From Bacillota bacterium (GTDB lineage: Bacteria; Bacillota; Clostridia; Acetivibrionales; DSM-1351): a stretch of 60,951 bases of DNA. The stretch lies in contig JAEZKZ010000106.1 of assembly GCA_023415305.1 (NCBI GenBank), positions 1-60,951 on the forward strand, written 5' to 3'. Below the pieces are notes generated by a model that ran no database searches, had not been told where the DNA came from, and saw only the letters and a list, made by a program, of their open reading frames with translations. Within the stretch, counting starts at the first letter, position 1. Each line of letters opens with the position of its first letter. A program made the position numbers and the translations under genes. This document shows positions 36,524-44,784 of this stretch, one piece after another.

Positions 36524-37201
36524 TCATATATGTTTGTGTTCGATAGCATAAATTGTAAGCTTGCTCCGGTCATTAACCTGCAATTTGCTGTATAGACTGC
36601 TGATATAGTTTTTTACAGTACCTTCTGAAATGTACAGCTGTTTGGATATTTCAATATTAGTCATACCTTTTCCTACCAGTTTTAGAACATCCTTTTCCCG
36701 TTCTGTAAGGTCATCTGTGGAACTTTGAGTTTCAGAAACAACAGTATCTGTTTCTGGGTTATTAATATGCTCTTTAGCAGTTCCTGTAATATGGGAGATT
36801 ACCTTTGCGGCTATTTCAGGCTGCATTATGGAATTTCCTCTATATGTATCACGAATAGCTTCCACAAGTTTCTCAGAGGATAAATCCTTTAAAATATAAC
36901 CCGCCGCACCATTTATTAAGGCATCAATAATAAACTCATCATCATCAAAGGTAGTAAGGATTATTACCTTAATATCAGGATACTGCTTTTTTATGAGTCT
37001 TGTACATTCAACACCATCCATTACAGGCATCCGGATATCCATTAGCATTACATCAGGTTGCGCAGAAGGGAGCTTATCCAGGGCGTCTTTGCCGTTTTCA
37101 GCCAATTCTATAACTTCCATATCCTGTTCCAGGTCAAGTATGGTTTTAAGGCCTTCCCGCATCAACCGCTGATCATCAGTTATCATTATTTTTATTTTCA
37201 T
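36524..37201 (-). CDS. NarL/LuxR-family response regulator
   Basis: The 225 residues form a receiver domain (acidic pair DD near 9, phospho-acceptor Asp in VMLMDIRMP near 54, Lys in YILKDLS near 104), a linker of about 25 residues and a LuxR helix-turn-helix (LTEREKDVLKLVGKGMTNIE). The start at 37201 follows GGAGATAGTT. It pairs with the histidine kinase at 37287. Confidence 0.93.
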   Translation of the reverse strand: MKIKIMITDDQRLMREGLKTILDLEQDMEVIELAENGKDALDKLPSAQPDVMLMDIRMPVMDGVECTRLIKKQYPDIKVIILTTFDDDEFIIDALINGAAGYILKDLSSEKLVEAIRDTYRGNSIMQPEIAAKVISHITGTAKEHINNPETDTVVSETQSSTDDLTEREKDVLKLVGKGMTNIEISKQLYISEGTVKNYISSLYSKLQVNDRSKLTIYAIEHKHI

Positions 37202-37286
37202 AACTATCTCCAATATAGTGTGCTAAATTTAGTTGCATAAACTGAAATACTAATATGCTGAAAGAACTTCTAAAGTACTAAGTATA

Positions 37287-38465
37287 TTAAGTCATGGGAA
37301 TTGTAATTACTGTTTTGAAGCCGTTTTGGTAAGAACTTGAGAACTCCACATTACCATTGAGGGCTTCGATTCTCTCCCTGATACCTGTAAGACCAAAACC
37401 TTTTTTTATATTAGTACAGCCAATACCATTATCTTCAACAGTTGCAGTAATCAAACCATTTTCCTGCTTTAAAGTGATTTTTATTTCGGCCGCCTGTCCA
37501 TGACGAATGGAGTTAGTGATACTTTCCTGAATAGCCCTGAACAGACCGATTTCAAGTTGGTTTGAAAGCTTTAACTCCTGAGGCAGGAGATTAAATAAGG
37601 CAATATGTACCTCTGTATTTTCCATTACTTCGTTGAAAACAGATCTAAGTGAAGACACAAAGGATTTATCTTCCATTATCTGAGGACGTAACGCTTTAAT
37701 AGAGCGTTTTATATCATTAAAGCCACTTCGAGACAATGCCTGGGCCTTTTCCAGTTCTGAAGGCAGTCTTGAGGGGTCTAAGGCGGCTAGTTTTTTACAA
37801 GCCTCCAACTGCACTATCAATGTTGTAAGAGTATGAGCGAGAGTATCGTGGATTTCCCGAGCCATTCTGGTTCGTTCCTCTTCTACAGCAAGCTTTTGGA
37901 CTGCTGATGAATTCTCCATAAGCCTTTTATAAGCTTGCTCCAGTTCAGCATTTATGTGTGCCTGCTTTTCCTTCTCCTTTACCTGCATTCTCACAAGTAA
38001 ACTCATTCCCATAACAAAGGCTGAGGATACAACATAGGAAAATATCAAAGACAGCATAGAACTTGATGTAATATCTATACCTTTAGTTACAGCTTCACGG
38101 CAAAATTCAAAAACTATAAATACAAGAGCAGTGGGTATGGAGTAAATAAACGGATACATTATAGCCATCGATGATATCATTACGTAATAATATAGTGTAT
38201 TTATTCCGCTTTTGTCAAAAAAGCCGATGGTTATAATGAGAAGCATTTCAATTATTATGCTGGCCACAACATATTTTGCCTTCTTCCTTTTTTCATAGAG
38301 ATAATATTCTCGAAAATAGTTAGTGAAAAACAGAACAAGGATAAGAGGCATGATAAATCTCAGTTTATCAAATTTATTGTTAAGGACAATCAATACAGTT
38401 GCTGAAATGTATGTCAATAATACCAGCCATCTCAGGATATTCTTTACTTGCAGCTTTTTAACCAT
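37287..38465 (-). CDS. sensor histidine kinase, HisKA_3 (NarL-partner) type
   Basis: The 392 residues hold six N-terminal membrane segments (about 12-150), a short coiled coil, and the dimerisation/phosphoacceptor motif REIHDTLAHTLTTL near 205. A GHKL ATPase domain follows, with SITNSIRHGQA and DNGIGCTNIKKGFGLTGIRER. With no large extracellular domain, it probably senses an envelope or membrane signal, like LiaS/DesK-type kinases. It is the likely partner of the regulator 85 bp downstream. Confidence 0.92.
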   Translation of the reverse strand: MVKKLQVKNILRWLVLLTYISATVLIVLNNKFDKLRFIMPLILVLFFTNYFREYYLYEKRKKAKYVVASIIIEMLLIITIGFFDKSGINTLYYYVMISSMAIMYPFIYSIPTALVFIVFEFCREAVTKGIDITSSSMLSLIFSYVVSSAFVMGMSLLVRMQVKEKEKQAHINAELEQAYKRLMENSSAVQKLAVEEERTRMAREIHDTLAHTLTTLIVQLEACKKLAALDPSRLPSELEKAQALSRSGFNDIKRSIKALRPQIMEDKSFVSSLRSVFNEVMENTEVHIALFNLLPQELKLSNQLEIGLFRAIQESITNSIRHGQAAEIKITLKQENGLITATVEDNGIGCTNIKKGFGLTGIRERIEALNGNVEFSSSYQNGFKTVITIPMT

Positions 38466-38625
38466 TGAACCCCCTGCGACAATGAAATATATTAATTAAA
38501 CCACTAATTATTATATCATTGGGCAGTGTTAACGTAAAACTATTGTGGCAGACTGGTTAAGGCATTGATTGATAACTATCAAATCAATAGATTTACCCTC
38601 CAAAATATTAATTTAGCAGGGAATT

Positions 38626-38670
38626 AGTAAGAGAAGCAGGCAGCTCCTACAACTGCCTGCTTCTCTTACT
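38626..38670. terminator. 18-bp perfect stem-loop at the end of the CBM25-like gene
   Basis: AGTAAGAGAAGCAGGCAG pairs exactly with CTGCCTGCTTCTCTTACT. The stop codon of the minus-strand gene at 38666 lies in the stem. There is no U-run after it, so termination efficiency is uncertain; it may instead protect the mRNA 3' end. Confidence 0.6.
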
Positions 38671-39073
38671 GGTTAAAATAACTATAGTTTTTGCCTGAAT
38701 TGTCATCCCAGTTGTTTGAATTATCTTTGAAGGAAACATTTATCTGGCTGTGTCGCTGTGCTGGGATGGTTAATTCATAATATTGCTGGTTGGTACTATT
38801 CATTGGGTAGGTTGAGCTGCTTTGGCCGCTTTTGCCATCTACAGTGTTCACTATAGCAAACACTTCTTTGGCTCCTTTTTTTACAAGCTGACCATCGTAT
38901 ATCAATTTAACCTTGTCGCCAAAGGTTGTAAAAGATACACCTTTGGAATAGTTTTCATATGATGCCTTATCAGAAAGCTCAACATTCAGACTTTCAGTGC
39001 CACACTCATTACAGCCGGGTGACTTTTCATCGGAGTAAATTAATGTTTCATCGTTATAATCGGATTTACCCAT
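38666..39073 (-). CDS. small protein with CBM25-like starch-binding module
   Basis: The 135 residues have no signal peptide. The first 40 are polar and contain CNECG. Residues 45-132 fit a CBM25/26-like starch-binding fold: VKLIYDGQLVKKGAKEVFAI, then YELTIPAQ and VSFKDNSNNWDDNSGKNYSY, the usual aromatic ending. Such a module without an enzyme or secretion signal is unusual; it might bind internal glycogen or help target it. The start ATG follows GGGAGGTATTTAA. Confidence 0.65.
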   Translation of the reverse strand: MGKSDYNDETLIYSDEKSPGCNECGTESLNVELSDKASYENYSKGVSFTTFGDKVKLIYDGQLVKKGAKEVFAIVNTVDGKSGQSSSTYPMNSTNQQYYELTIPAQRHSQINVSFKDNSNNWDDNSGKNYSYFNQ

Positions 39074-39235
39074 TTAAATACCTCCCAAAAACTATATTTT
39101 TAAACCTACTATAGTTTTTACAGGTAGTAAAAAAATATCCTGTACGAAAGTGGTAAAACTTTTTAACTCTTAAACTCATATTTATTTAAGATATATGATT
39201 TGAATTTATTTTTATATAAATTTTTAGTTTTTGTA

Positions 39236-39264
39236 TTGACTAAACTAATAATAGTTTATATAAT
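39236..39264 (+). promoter_or_regulatory. promoter of tRNA-Lys
   Basis: TTGACT and TATAAT with exactly 17 bp between them lie 45 bp before the tRNA. Confidence 0.85.
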
Positions 39265-39308
39265 AAACAGGTTGCTATTAAAGTAAATGCTTTCTCAAAG
39301 GTTTACAT

Positions 39309-39384
39309 GCGCCATTAGCTCAGTTGGTAGAGCACCTGACTCTTAATCAGGGTGTCCCGGGTTCGAATCCCTGATGGCGCACCA
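39309..39384 (+). tRNA. tRNA-Lys(CTT)
   Basis: The 76-nt cloverleaf has acceptor GCGCCAT / ATGGCGC, anticodon loop CTCTTAA (anticodon CUU, codon AAG), T-loop GGTTCGAATCC and an encoded CCA. A terminator follows at once. Confidence 0.97.
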
Positions 39385-39417
39385 AAAAGACTTCTACAAA
39401 TGGTAGAGGTCTTTTTT
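39384..39417 (+). terminator. terminator of tRNA-Lys
   Basis: AAAAAGACTTCTAC / GTAGAGGTCTTTTTT form a stem with one G-U pair and a U-run. Confidence 0.88.
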
Positions 39418-39501
39418 AGTGCGTTCGGAACGGCATTTTACGTATTGAGTATAGTTCACAATATTTGTTAGACTGAGATAGTAAAATATAGTCAGTTTAT
39501 T

Positions 39502-40485
39502 TTATATATTGACGAGCTTGGAGCGGATTTTAATTAATACTTCTGCAAACTGTTCGTGTTCTTCCAATTGAGGAAGGTGTGCTGAATTCTCAAAAATAAT
39601 TAATTCCTTCATTGGTGCGTCTAATTCATCACAAAACTTCTGAACTAAAGCAGTTGGTGTAATAAAGTCGTATTTACCGGCGATAAAAAATACTGGCATA
39701 TCTAATCCTTTTATTTCTTTTAAAAAATCTATTTTCATAACTTGGGAGTACATGGTTTTAGCACAGTATAAAGAACCTTTAAAATAATTTAGTTTATGGA
39801 TTAAATTATATTCCTTTGATACTATCAGTGATGAAATAATACTTTTAGGTGGATTGGTCTTTATAACTCCACCGATTCTTCCTTGACAATTTGCTCGTAT
39901 GAGCGCTTCTTTATCGGTATATGGCGGCTCTCCAATCTTCTCAAGTTCGCTAAGAACCTTTTTGTTGTTTTTTATTTCTGCTTGGTCTTTGACATAACGA
40001 TACGATATTTTCTCCGCCTTCAATGAGTTAACAACCTGACCTATGCCGATATATGCACTGTATTTATCAGGATGATTATTTACAGCATAAGTTGCAAGAA
40101 CTGTACCCCAAGAATGTCCTGAAATTATAATTTTAGGCTGGCTAAAGCGCTGAATCAAATAATCAGTAACCTCATTTAAGTCATTACAAAACATGTCTAT
40201 AGTAAAAGTATCTTTAGGTATATTTTTTGAATAAGAGAGACCTGCACCTCTTTGATCCCATCGTACAACTGTAAAGTGCTCTTCTAAATTTTTTTGATAT
40301 GCTCTAATGTAGCCAATTTCTGCTTGCCCAGGTCCACAATGAACAAATAGTAAAATAGGGTTTTGAACATTTTTACCCCGTATCATCAAATATTGTTCAA
40401 CTCCACCAATGTTCAGCTTGATAACTTCCGCAATACTACATGGATAAATATTTCCTTGGGTATCCCTAATCTTAGGCGTTCTCAT
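39502..40485 (-). CDS. alpha/beta hydrolase, proline iminopeptidase-like
   Basis: The 327 residues start after TAGGAGGATATCA. The oxyanion motif reads HCGPGQ instead of the usual HGGPG. The elbow GHSWGT near 125 and the region RWDQRGAGLS near 77 match the S33 family. The acid is probably in GKYDFITP and the His in SAHLPQLEEH near 308. It may be a dipeptidase or a lactone/ester hydrolase. The G-to-C change next to the active site is worth noting. It is a single gene beside the patch of decay. Confidence 0.82.
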   Translation of the reverse strand: MRTPKIRDTQGNIYPCSIAEVIKLNIGGVEQYLMIRGKNVQNPILLFVHCGPGQAEIGYIRAYQKNLEEHFTVVRWDQRGAGLSYSKNIPKDTFTIDMFCNDLNEVTDYLIQRFSQPKIIISGHSWGTVLATYAVNNHPDKYSAYIGIGQVVNSLKAEKISYRYVKDQAEIKNNKKVLSELEKIGEPPYTDKEALIRANCQGRIGGVIKTNPPKSIISSLIVSKEYNLIHKLNYFKGSLYCAKTMYSQVMKIDFLKEIKGLDMPVFFIAGKYDFITPTALVQKFCDELDAPMKELIIFENSAHLPQLEEHEQFAEVLIKIRSKLVNI

Positions 40486-40599
40486 TGATATCCTCCTAAT
40501 ATTTACTGTTTGTAAGGGTACCTATACTCAACTTAATGTTGCATATAGAATATAAATAAACCTTACTTCAAGTTTAACATATATATACCAGAATGGCCA
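40486..40599. other. intergenic stretch before the transposase remnant
   Basis: This short AT-rich region upstream of the hydrolase gene holds no recognisable feature beyond that gene's probable promoter. Confidence 0.4.
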
Positions 40600-40884
40600 T
40601 AAGGTACGTTCCAGCGGAACCTGATGGCAGAATGTACAAGGAATATTAAGCTATTATATCTTCTAAAAAACTCACCCCTGTTTTCAGAACCATCGCAGAC
40701 TTCAGGAAAGACAATGCAAAGGCTCTTAAGAATGTCTTCCGGCTTTTGTCAAGCTCTGCATGAAATTGGATTTATATCAGAAGGAACTTTTATCTAATGA
40801 TGAGTCGAAATTCAGAGCGGTAAACAGTAAAGATAATACGTACAATGCAGAAATCCTAGAGAAGAAACTAAAAAGGATCAAAAA
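40600..40884 (+). pseudogene. IS1182-family transposase fragment, internal part
   Basis: Reading across two frameshifts, the translation gives RNLMAECTRNIKLLYLLKN, then TPVFRTIADFRKDNAKALKN, then KLCMKLDLYQKELLS and SKFRAVNSKDNTYNAEILEK. These are the well-known middle blocks of IS1182-type transposases (LxPDFKTIADFRKDN, IDGSKFKAVNSK). Both ends are missing, and it joins directly to a truncated VOC gene near 40885. Another fragment of the same family, its last 45 residues, lies at 44285. Confidence 0.85.
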
Positions 40885-41249
40885 ATGGTTTCATTTTATA
40901 AAAACATCATGGAATTTGATACCGATTGGGACGGCGGATTATGGGCGGAGTTTAAAACAAAAAGCGGGCCGTTATCATTAGCAATGTATGATCGGAAAAA
41001 TTTTGCGAAAGCCGTAGGGGAGTCCTATAACCCCAAGAAGGGAATCAACTTAACGATGGAAATAGGTGTATTTGGCTGCCGAAATTTTCAGATGTAGATA
41101 TAGAATATGAGCGCCTAATGGCGCTTGGAATAAAGTCATTTACGGGAAAACCTGAAACCTTCCCATTTGGCATACGAAATTTCTATATTGCAGACCCTGA
41201 AGGTAATTTGCTTGAGATCGGAAGTTGGGGACAAGAAGAAACCACATAA
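40885..41249 (+). pseudogene. VOC (glyoxalase/bleomycin resistance) family gene, truncated and frameshifted
   Basis: The first frame from 40885 encodes SFYKNIMEFDTDWDGGLWAE and runs to a TAG at 41095. The homology continues in another frame from about 41066 (WLPKFSDVDIEYERLMALGI, then GIRNFYIADPEGNLLEIGSW) to TAA at 41249. The usual first 15 residues of the fold are also missing at the junction with the transposase fragment. The gene is therefore broken at the start and in the middle and cannot make a working protein. Confidence 0.82.
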
Positions 41250-41357
41250 TCAATGGCATTTAATATATATGACATTAAAAATACTCACAATGATTAATAC
41301 GATTATAGGTGCGATGCTATCATTACATTTAGCCCATGTGTTTTATCTTTTTTCTTT

Positions 41358-41540
41358 GCAAAACGCCCAAAACCCTTGAAATTCAAGGGTTTTCGGACAA
41401 ATTGTGGCGGAAAGAGATTCCCGCATGCTAATGATGTCGCCCGCCGCTCGCTGCGTGTACGGTGCCGAGCTCCTACGCTCACCTAATAATATGCATTTAG
41501 TATATTTTATAAACGGCTCGCCCTCTTCCGAGTTCCAGTT
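41358..41540 (-). repeat. tRNA-Ser-linked GC-rich repeat, copy 1
   Basis: On the minus strand, about 130 bp from 41535 to 41404 match 58839-58980: GAACTCGG, GCGAGCCGT, TATAAAATATRCTAAAT, GAGCGTAGGAGC, CGGCACCGTA, CGCAGCGAGCGG, then ATTAGCATGCG and GGGAATCTCT, ending in a tRNA-Ser-like TCCGCCA. The flank at 41358-41404 also matches the region just past tRNA-Ser(CGA) at 44513-44555 (AAAACGCC…AAACCCTTGA…CAAGG…AATTGTGGCGGA). The GC content is far above the surroundings. Confidence 0.75.
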
Positions 41541-41769
41541 CCATACGGTACTCCTCAATGCTTTTTAAACTGTCACGATATTTCTTTGAAAGTCCTGAAA
41601 TTTCTGCATTTTAAGTCTTTGTTCATCTCTGTTTTTCCCTGAACATTTTAATGCTACTCTGAGATTCTGTAACCACGATGGAATCATAGAACCACATGGG
41701 AATAATCTTTTACTCATATTTTTCGATGAGGTTTATTCCTTATACTGCAAGGATTTGGCACACAATATA
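41541..41769. other. intergenic region downstream of lysS
   Basis: I see no intact gene. A short reading on the minus strand (SLKSIEEYRMELEL) could be a worn coding remnant, but I cannot place it in a family. Confidence 0.3.
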
Positions 41770-43230
41770 TTAATCAAGAGGTCTTAATAATGGGAATAGT
41801 ATACAATCCTTAATATTTTCACTGCTGGTCAATACTTGTACTAATCTCTCAATTCCCATACCCCAACCTGATATTGGAGGCATACCATATTCCATGGCGG
41901 TAATATAATCATCATCTTTTACCATTGCTTCTTCATCACCTTTAGCATTATACAAAGCCTGTTGCTCTAGTCTTGCTCTTTGTTCAATCGGATCAACAAG
42001 CTCCGAATATCCGTTTATAATTTCAGCTCCATTTATAACTAATTGAAACCTGTCAGTAATAGTGCAGTTAGTATCATTAGCTCTTGCTAATGGTGAAAGA
42101 TCAATAGGATGTTCAACCAAAAAAGTTGGATTAACAATTTTAGGTCTGCTGATCTTTTTATATAACTGGTCAATCAAGTTTCCAAGGCTTAAAGCTTGTA
42201 AATTTTCATGTTCAAGTCTAATACCTTTTTCTTCAATAGCGGTGAGAAGTTCCTTGCTGCTACCGTACTTATCAGTATCCAAACCAACATCATGGAGAAT
42301 CAATTCTTTGAAAGATACTACTTTCCAATCATCTAAAAAATTGATTTCTTTACCATCAATCATAATTTTTGTTGTACCGAACACTTTAAGTAGTACATCA
42401 AGAAGCATATTTCTGGTATAAGCCATATTATCTTTATAGTTCCAGTAAGCAGCATAGCACTCTATCATCGTAAAATCCTGCAAATGTGTGGGGCTAACAC
42501 CTTCATTCCTAAAGCATCTCGCGAATTCAAATACCTTATTAAAGCCTCCTACCACAAGTCTTTTGAGATAAGTTTCAGGTGCAATTCTCATGTATACTTC
42601 AATATCAAGAGCTTCGTGGTGTGATAAAAATGGCTTTGCTAATGCTCCTGATGGCTTCGACTGTAATACAGGAGTTTCAACTTCGATAAAGCCTGTATCT
42701 TCTAAATACCTTCTTATGTGACTTATTATTTCTGACTTAAGCAAGAAACGCTGTCTGGTATCCTGTGACATAATCAAATCAAGATACCTCTGACGATAAC
42801 AGCTCTCAATATCTGTTAATCCATGCCACTTTTCAGGTAGCACTTTGAGGCATTTGCCAAGAAAAGTGTAACCTTCAATTCGGACAGTTTTTTCTCCTGT
42901 TTTTGTTGTAAAGATACTACCCTCGACACCTATGAAGTCTCCAATATCTACATGGGAATGAAAAAAGTCGTACTTGTATTTACTCACAATATCTTCCTTT
43001 AAAGCAAGCTGGAGTTTTCCTTTAATATCAGCTATTGTAACGAATGACAATTTACCCATTTTTCGTATAGACAAGATCCTGCCCGCTACGCGGACACTAT
43101 CGGTTCCATCATCCAGTAATTTTACTAAATGCAGTTCATGATTTGTAGAATAGCTATCCGGATATGGATTAACTACCTTACTTAGTTTCTTAAGTGATTC
43201 TCTTCTGATAATTTCTTGTTCTGAATGCAT
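41770..43230 (-). CDS. lysS: lysyl-tRNA synthetase, class II, divergent
   Basis: The enzyme charges tRNA-Lys. The 486 residues start after AAGGAGGCTTTTT. An OB-fold anticodon-binding domain (about 40-140, VRVAGRILSIRKMGKLSFVTI) precedes the class II core: motif 1 around DTGFIEVETPVLQ, motif 2 FRNEGVSPTHLQDFTMIE, motif 3 GWGMGIERLVQVLT. Motif 2 departs from the common FRNEGISTRHNPEFTMLE, and the N-terminus is also unusual, which suggests a diverged paralogue or an acquired copy. It lies between two fragments of one transposase family, and its leader carries a terminator-like hairpin. Confidence 0.92.
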   Translation of the reverse strand: MHSEQEIIRRESLKKLSKVVNPYPDSYSTNHELHLVKLLDDGTDSVRVAGRILSIRKMGKLSFVTIADIKGKLQLALKEDIVSKYKYDFFHSHVDIGDFIGVEGSIFTTKTGEKTVRIEGYTFLGKCLKVLPEKWHGLTDIESCYRQRYLDLIMSQDTRQRFLLKSEIISHIRRYLEDTGFIEVETPVLQSKPSGALAKPFLSHHEALDIEVYMRIAPETYLKRLVVGGFNKVFEFARCFRNEGVSPTHLQDFTMIECYAAYWNYKDNMAYTRNMLLDVLLKVFGTTKIMIDGKEINFLDDWKVVSFKELILHDVGLDTDKYGSSKELLTAIEEKGIRLEHENLQALSLGNLIDQLYKKISRPKIVNPTFLVEHPIDLSPLARANDTNCTITDRFQLVINGAEIINGYSELVDPIEQRARLEQQALYNAKGDEEAMVKDDDYITAMEYGMPPISGWGMGIERLVQVLTSSENIKDCILFPLLRPLD

Positions 43231-43249
43231 AAAAAGCCTCCTTAAAATG

Positions 43250-43400
43250 TTAAAAGAGCCATGTAGGTATGGTTGCACCTACATGGCTCTTACAATTTCA
43301 AAACCATCACAGGCACAAACACAAAAGCGCTTGTCCTGTGAAATAATCATCAGATCAAACGCTGCCTGTAACGTTTATATTGTAAATTCGTTACATTACG
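43250..43400 (-). promoter_or_regulatory. lysS leader with terminator hairpin and competing stems (attenuator-like)
   Basis: Read on the minus strand, hairpin GTAACG/CGTTAC (43394-43368) comes first. Two mutually exclusive stems follow: GCGTTTG (43362-43356) with CAAGCGC (43333-43327), or CACAGGACAA (43340-43331) with TTGTGCCTGTG (43318-43308). Last is a 15-bp perfect stem, AAGAGCCATGTAGGT (43291-43277) with its complement (43268-43254), followed by TTTT only 20 bases before the ribosome site. A terminator in front of a synthetase gene suggests transcription attenuation. The T-box sequence (GGGTGGNACCGCG) is not visible. Confidence 0.55.
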
Positions 43401-43640
43401 CATACTAAATAGCTCCCAGCAATATTTTCCCAATAATAACATATTAGTTTTTTACAGTCAACAAGTATAATTGATTGCTGATTATTGCTGCTTACTTTAT
43501 TACATAGATTGGGGATTTATATGTTGTAAGGCATATAAAAATTATATTTTGCTTATCTGATTCTCAGGAATAATTAACTTTGCATCTATTGCATAAGCAT
43601 CTTCAATATCAGGTTTGATTCTAAGTTTTTTAGTTTCTTT

Positions 43641-44099
43641 TCAATTATACCTCTTTCTAAAAAAGCCAATAAGCAAGCTCAATGATAATAAGGCTATTGA
43701 TTCAAAAAACATAAAAATATTAATTATATTGAATATGTATTTATTACTTTTCGCTCCGATTATTAATTCTACAAACACATTATATCTAGTTTTTATATTG
43801 AAAAGTAATATAGTGGTAATCATAGCCATGCCTAATAAAATAAAGCTTATAAGCTTTGTAATGGTTTTATTATTTACAAAACCAATAATGCCATATATTA
43901 AACCTATGAAGATACTTAATGAAGAAAATAGTATTAAATAAAGAACTGCTATACTGTAACTTTCTTCAACATCGCCAGTTCCACCGCTATATCTGCCTAT
44001 AAAAGTAAGTAGTGTAACCCCAAAATGTATTATAGAAAATAGTATTAATGTAATCGAAGGCTTACCGATAAATTTAGAACCACGTTCATACTCGTAAAT
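43641..44099 (-). pseudogene. small membrane protein gene without a standard start codon
   Basis: An open frame of 152 codons encodes four hydrophobic segments (SITLILFSIIHFGVTLLTFI, LYLILFSSLSIFIGLIYGII and two more) and ends FFRKRYN. No ATG, GTG or TTG occurs near its N-terminus; the first ATG is at 43829. A GGGGG run eight bases before an ATT codon (44099) could be a ribosome site with a rare ATT start; otherwise the 5' end has been lost. I do not recognise the family. It may be a broken gene in this decayed region. Confidence 0.45.
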
Positions 44100-44284
44100 G
44101 AAAACTACCCCCTATTCAACTACTTAAATTTGTTATATAAATCGGTTTCATCTTTCTTTTCGTTCCTTTAATATAAATACCTAAAAGAAAACAATACTAG
44201 GAATAAAAGCTGGAATCAAGTATATCCATTATTAAGTAGTATTCTTTTCCTTAAAGGTTGGTATTAATAAAATTTGTTGTAAGT

Positions 44285-44426
44285 TAAATGGTATCATGGT
44301 GCACACTATCTTTTATGTAAGGGAAAAGAAAAAGCAACAGCCGAACTAGGGCTTAGTTTCCTTGCGTACAATATGAGAAGAGCAATAAATATGGTAGGAG
44401 TCAAAAAGTTAATTGCTTCTATGTAG
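44285..44426 (+). pseudogene. IS1182-family transposase fragment, C-terminal end
   Basis: The frame WYHGAHYLLCKGKEKATAEL continues GLSFLAYNMRRAINM and ends at the TAG at 44426. This is the typical C-terminus of IS1182-type transposases (CKGKEKVTAEFGLMALAYNLKR). Upstream frames are closed by stops. It has the same orientation as the internal fragment at 40600-40884, 3.4 kb away. Confidence 0.8.
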
Positions 44427-44459
44427 GAGATATCACTATCATTTCTCTACCGAAGTACA

Positions 44460-44512
44460 AAAAAGACGCCGAATTAGAATTTTCCTTTTCAAATTCAGCG
44501 TCTTTTTCCTTT
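44460..44512. terminator. terminator-like stem-loop after the transposase remnant
   Basis: AAAAAGACGC-GAATT and AAATTC-GCGTCTTTTT form a stem with a pyrimidine-rich loop and U-runs both ways. Confidence 0.7.
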
Positions 44513-44549
44513 GTAAAACGCCGAAAACCCTTGATTTTCAAGGAAATTG

Positions 44550-44640
44550 TGGCGGAGAGGGCGGGATTCGAACCCGCGTGCGATTGCTCGCTAACTGATT
44601 TCGAGTCAGCCCCGTTATGACCACTTCGATACCTCTCCGC
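44550..44640 (-). tRNA. tRNA-Ser(CGA)
   Basis: The 91-nt cloverleaf has a long variable arm, anticodon loop CTCGAAA (anticodon CGA, codon UCG), T-loop GGTTCGAATCC and an encoded CCA. A short hairpin CCTTG-AAAAT-CAAGG followed by GTTTT terminates it at about 44528-44546. Confidence 0.95.
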
Positions 44641-44784
44641 GAATAGCTTTAGTTCAGTTAATCAAATAAATCTTTAATTTTACTTCAGCATATATTATTC
44701 TACACGGAAAGCTTCAGGGATTCAAGTTTTTTCTTTTTCCAAGTGTGCCAATTTGATAGATAGGTAGATTTGTTAGATAGTTTG

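Noticed and set aside
43250..43500. A classical T-box or lysine riboswitch in front of lysS
   Set aside because: Neither the T-box sequence GGGTGGNACCGCG nor the conserved lysine-riboswitch core is visible; only competing stems and a terminator can be supported.
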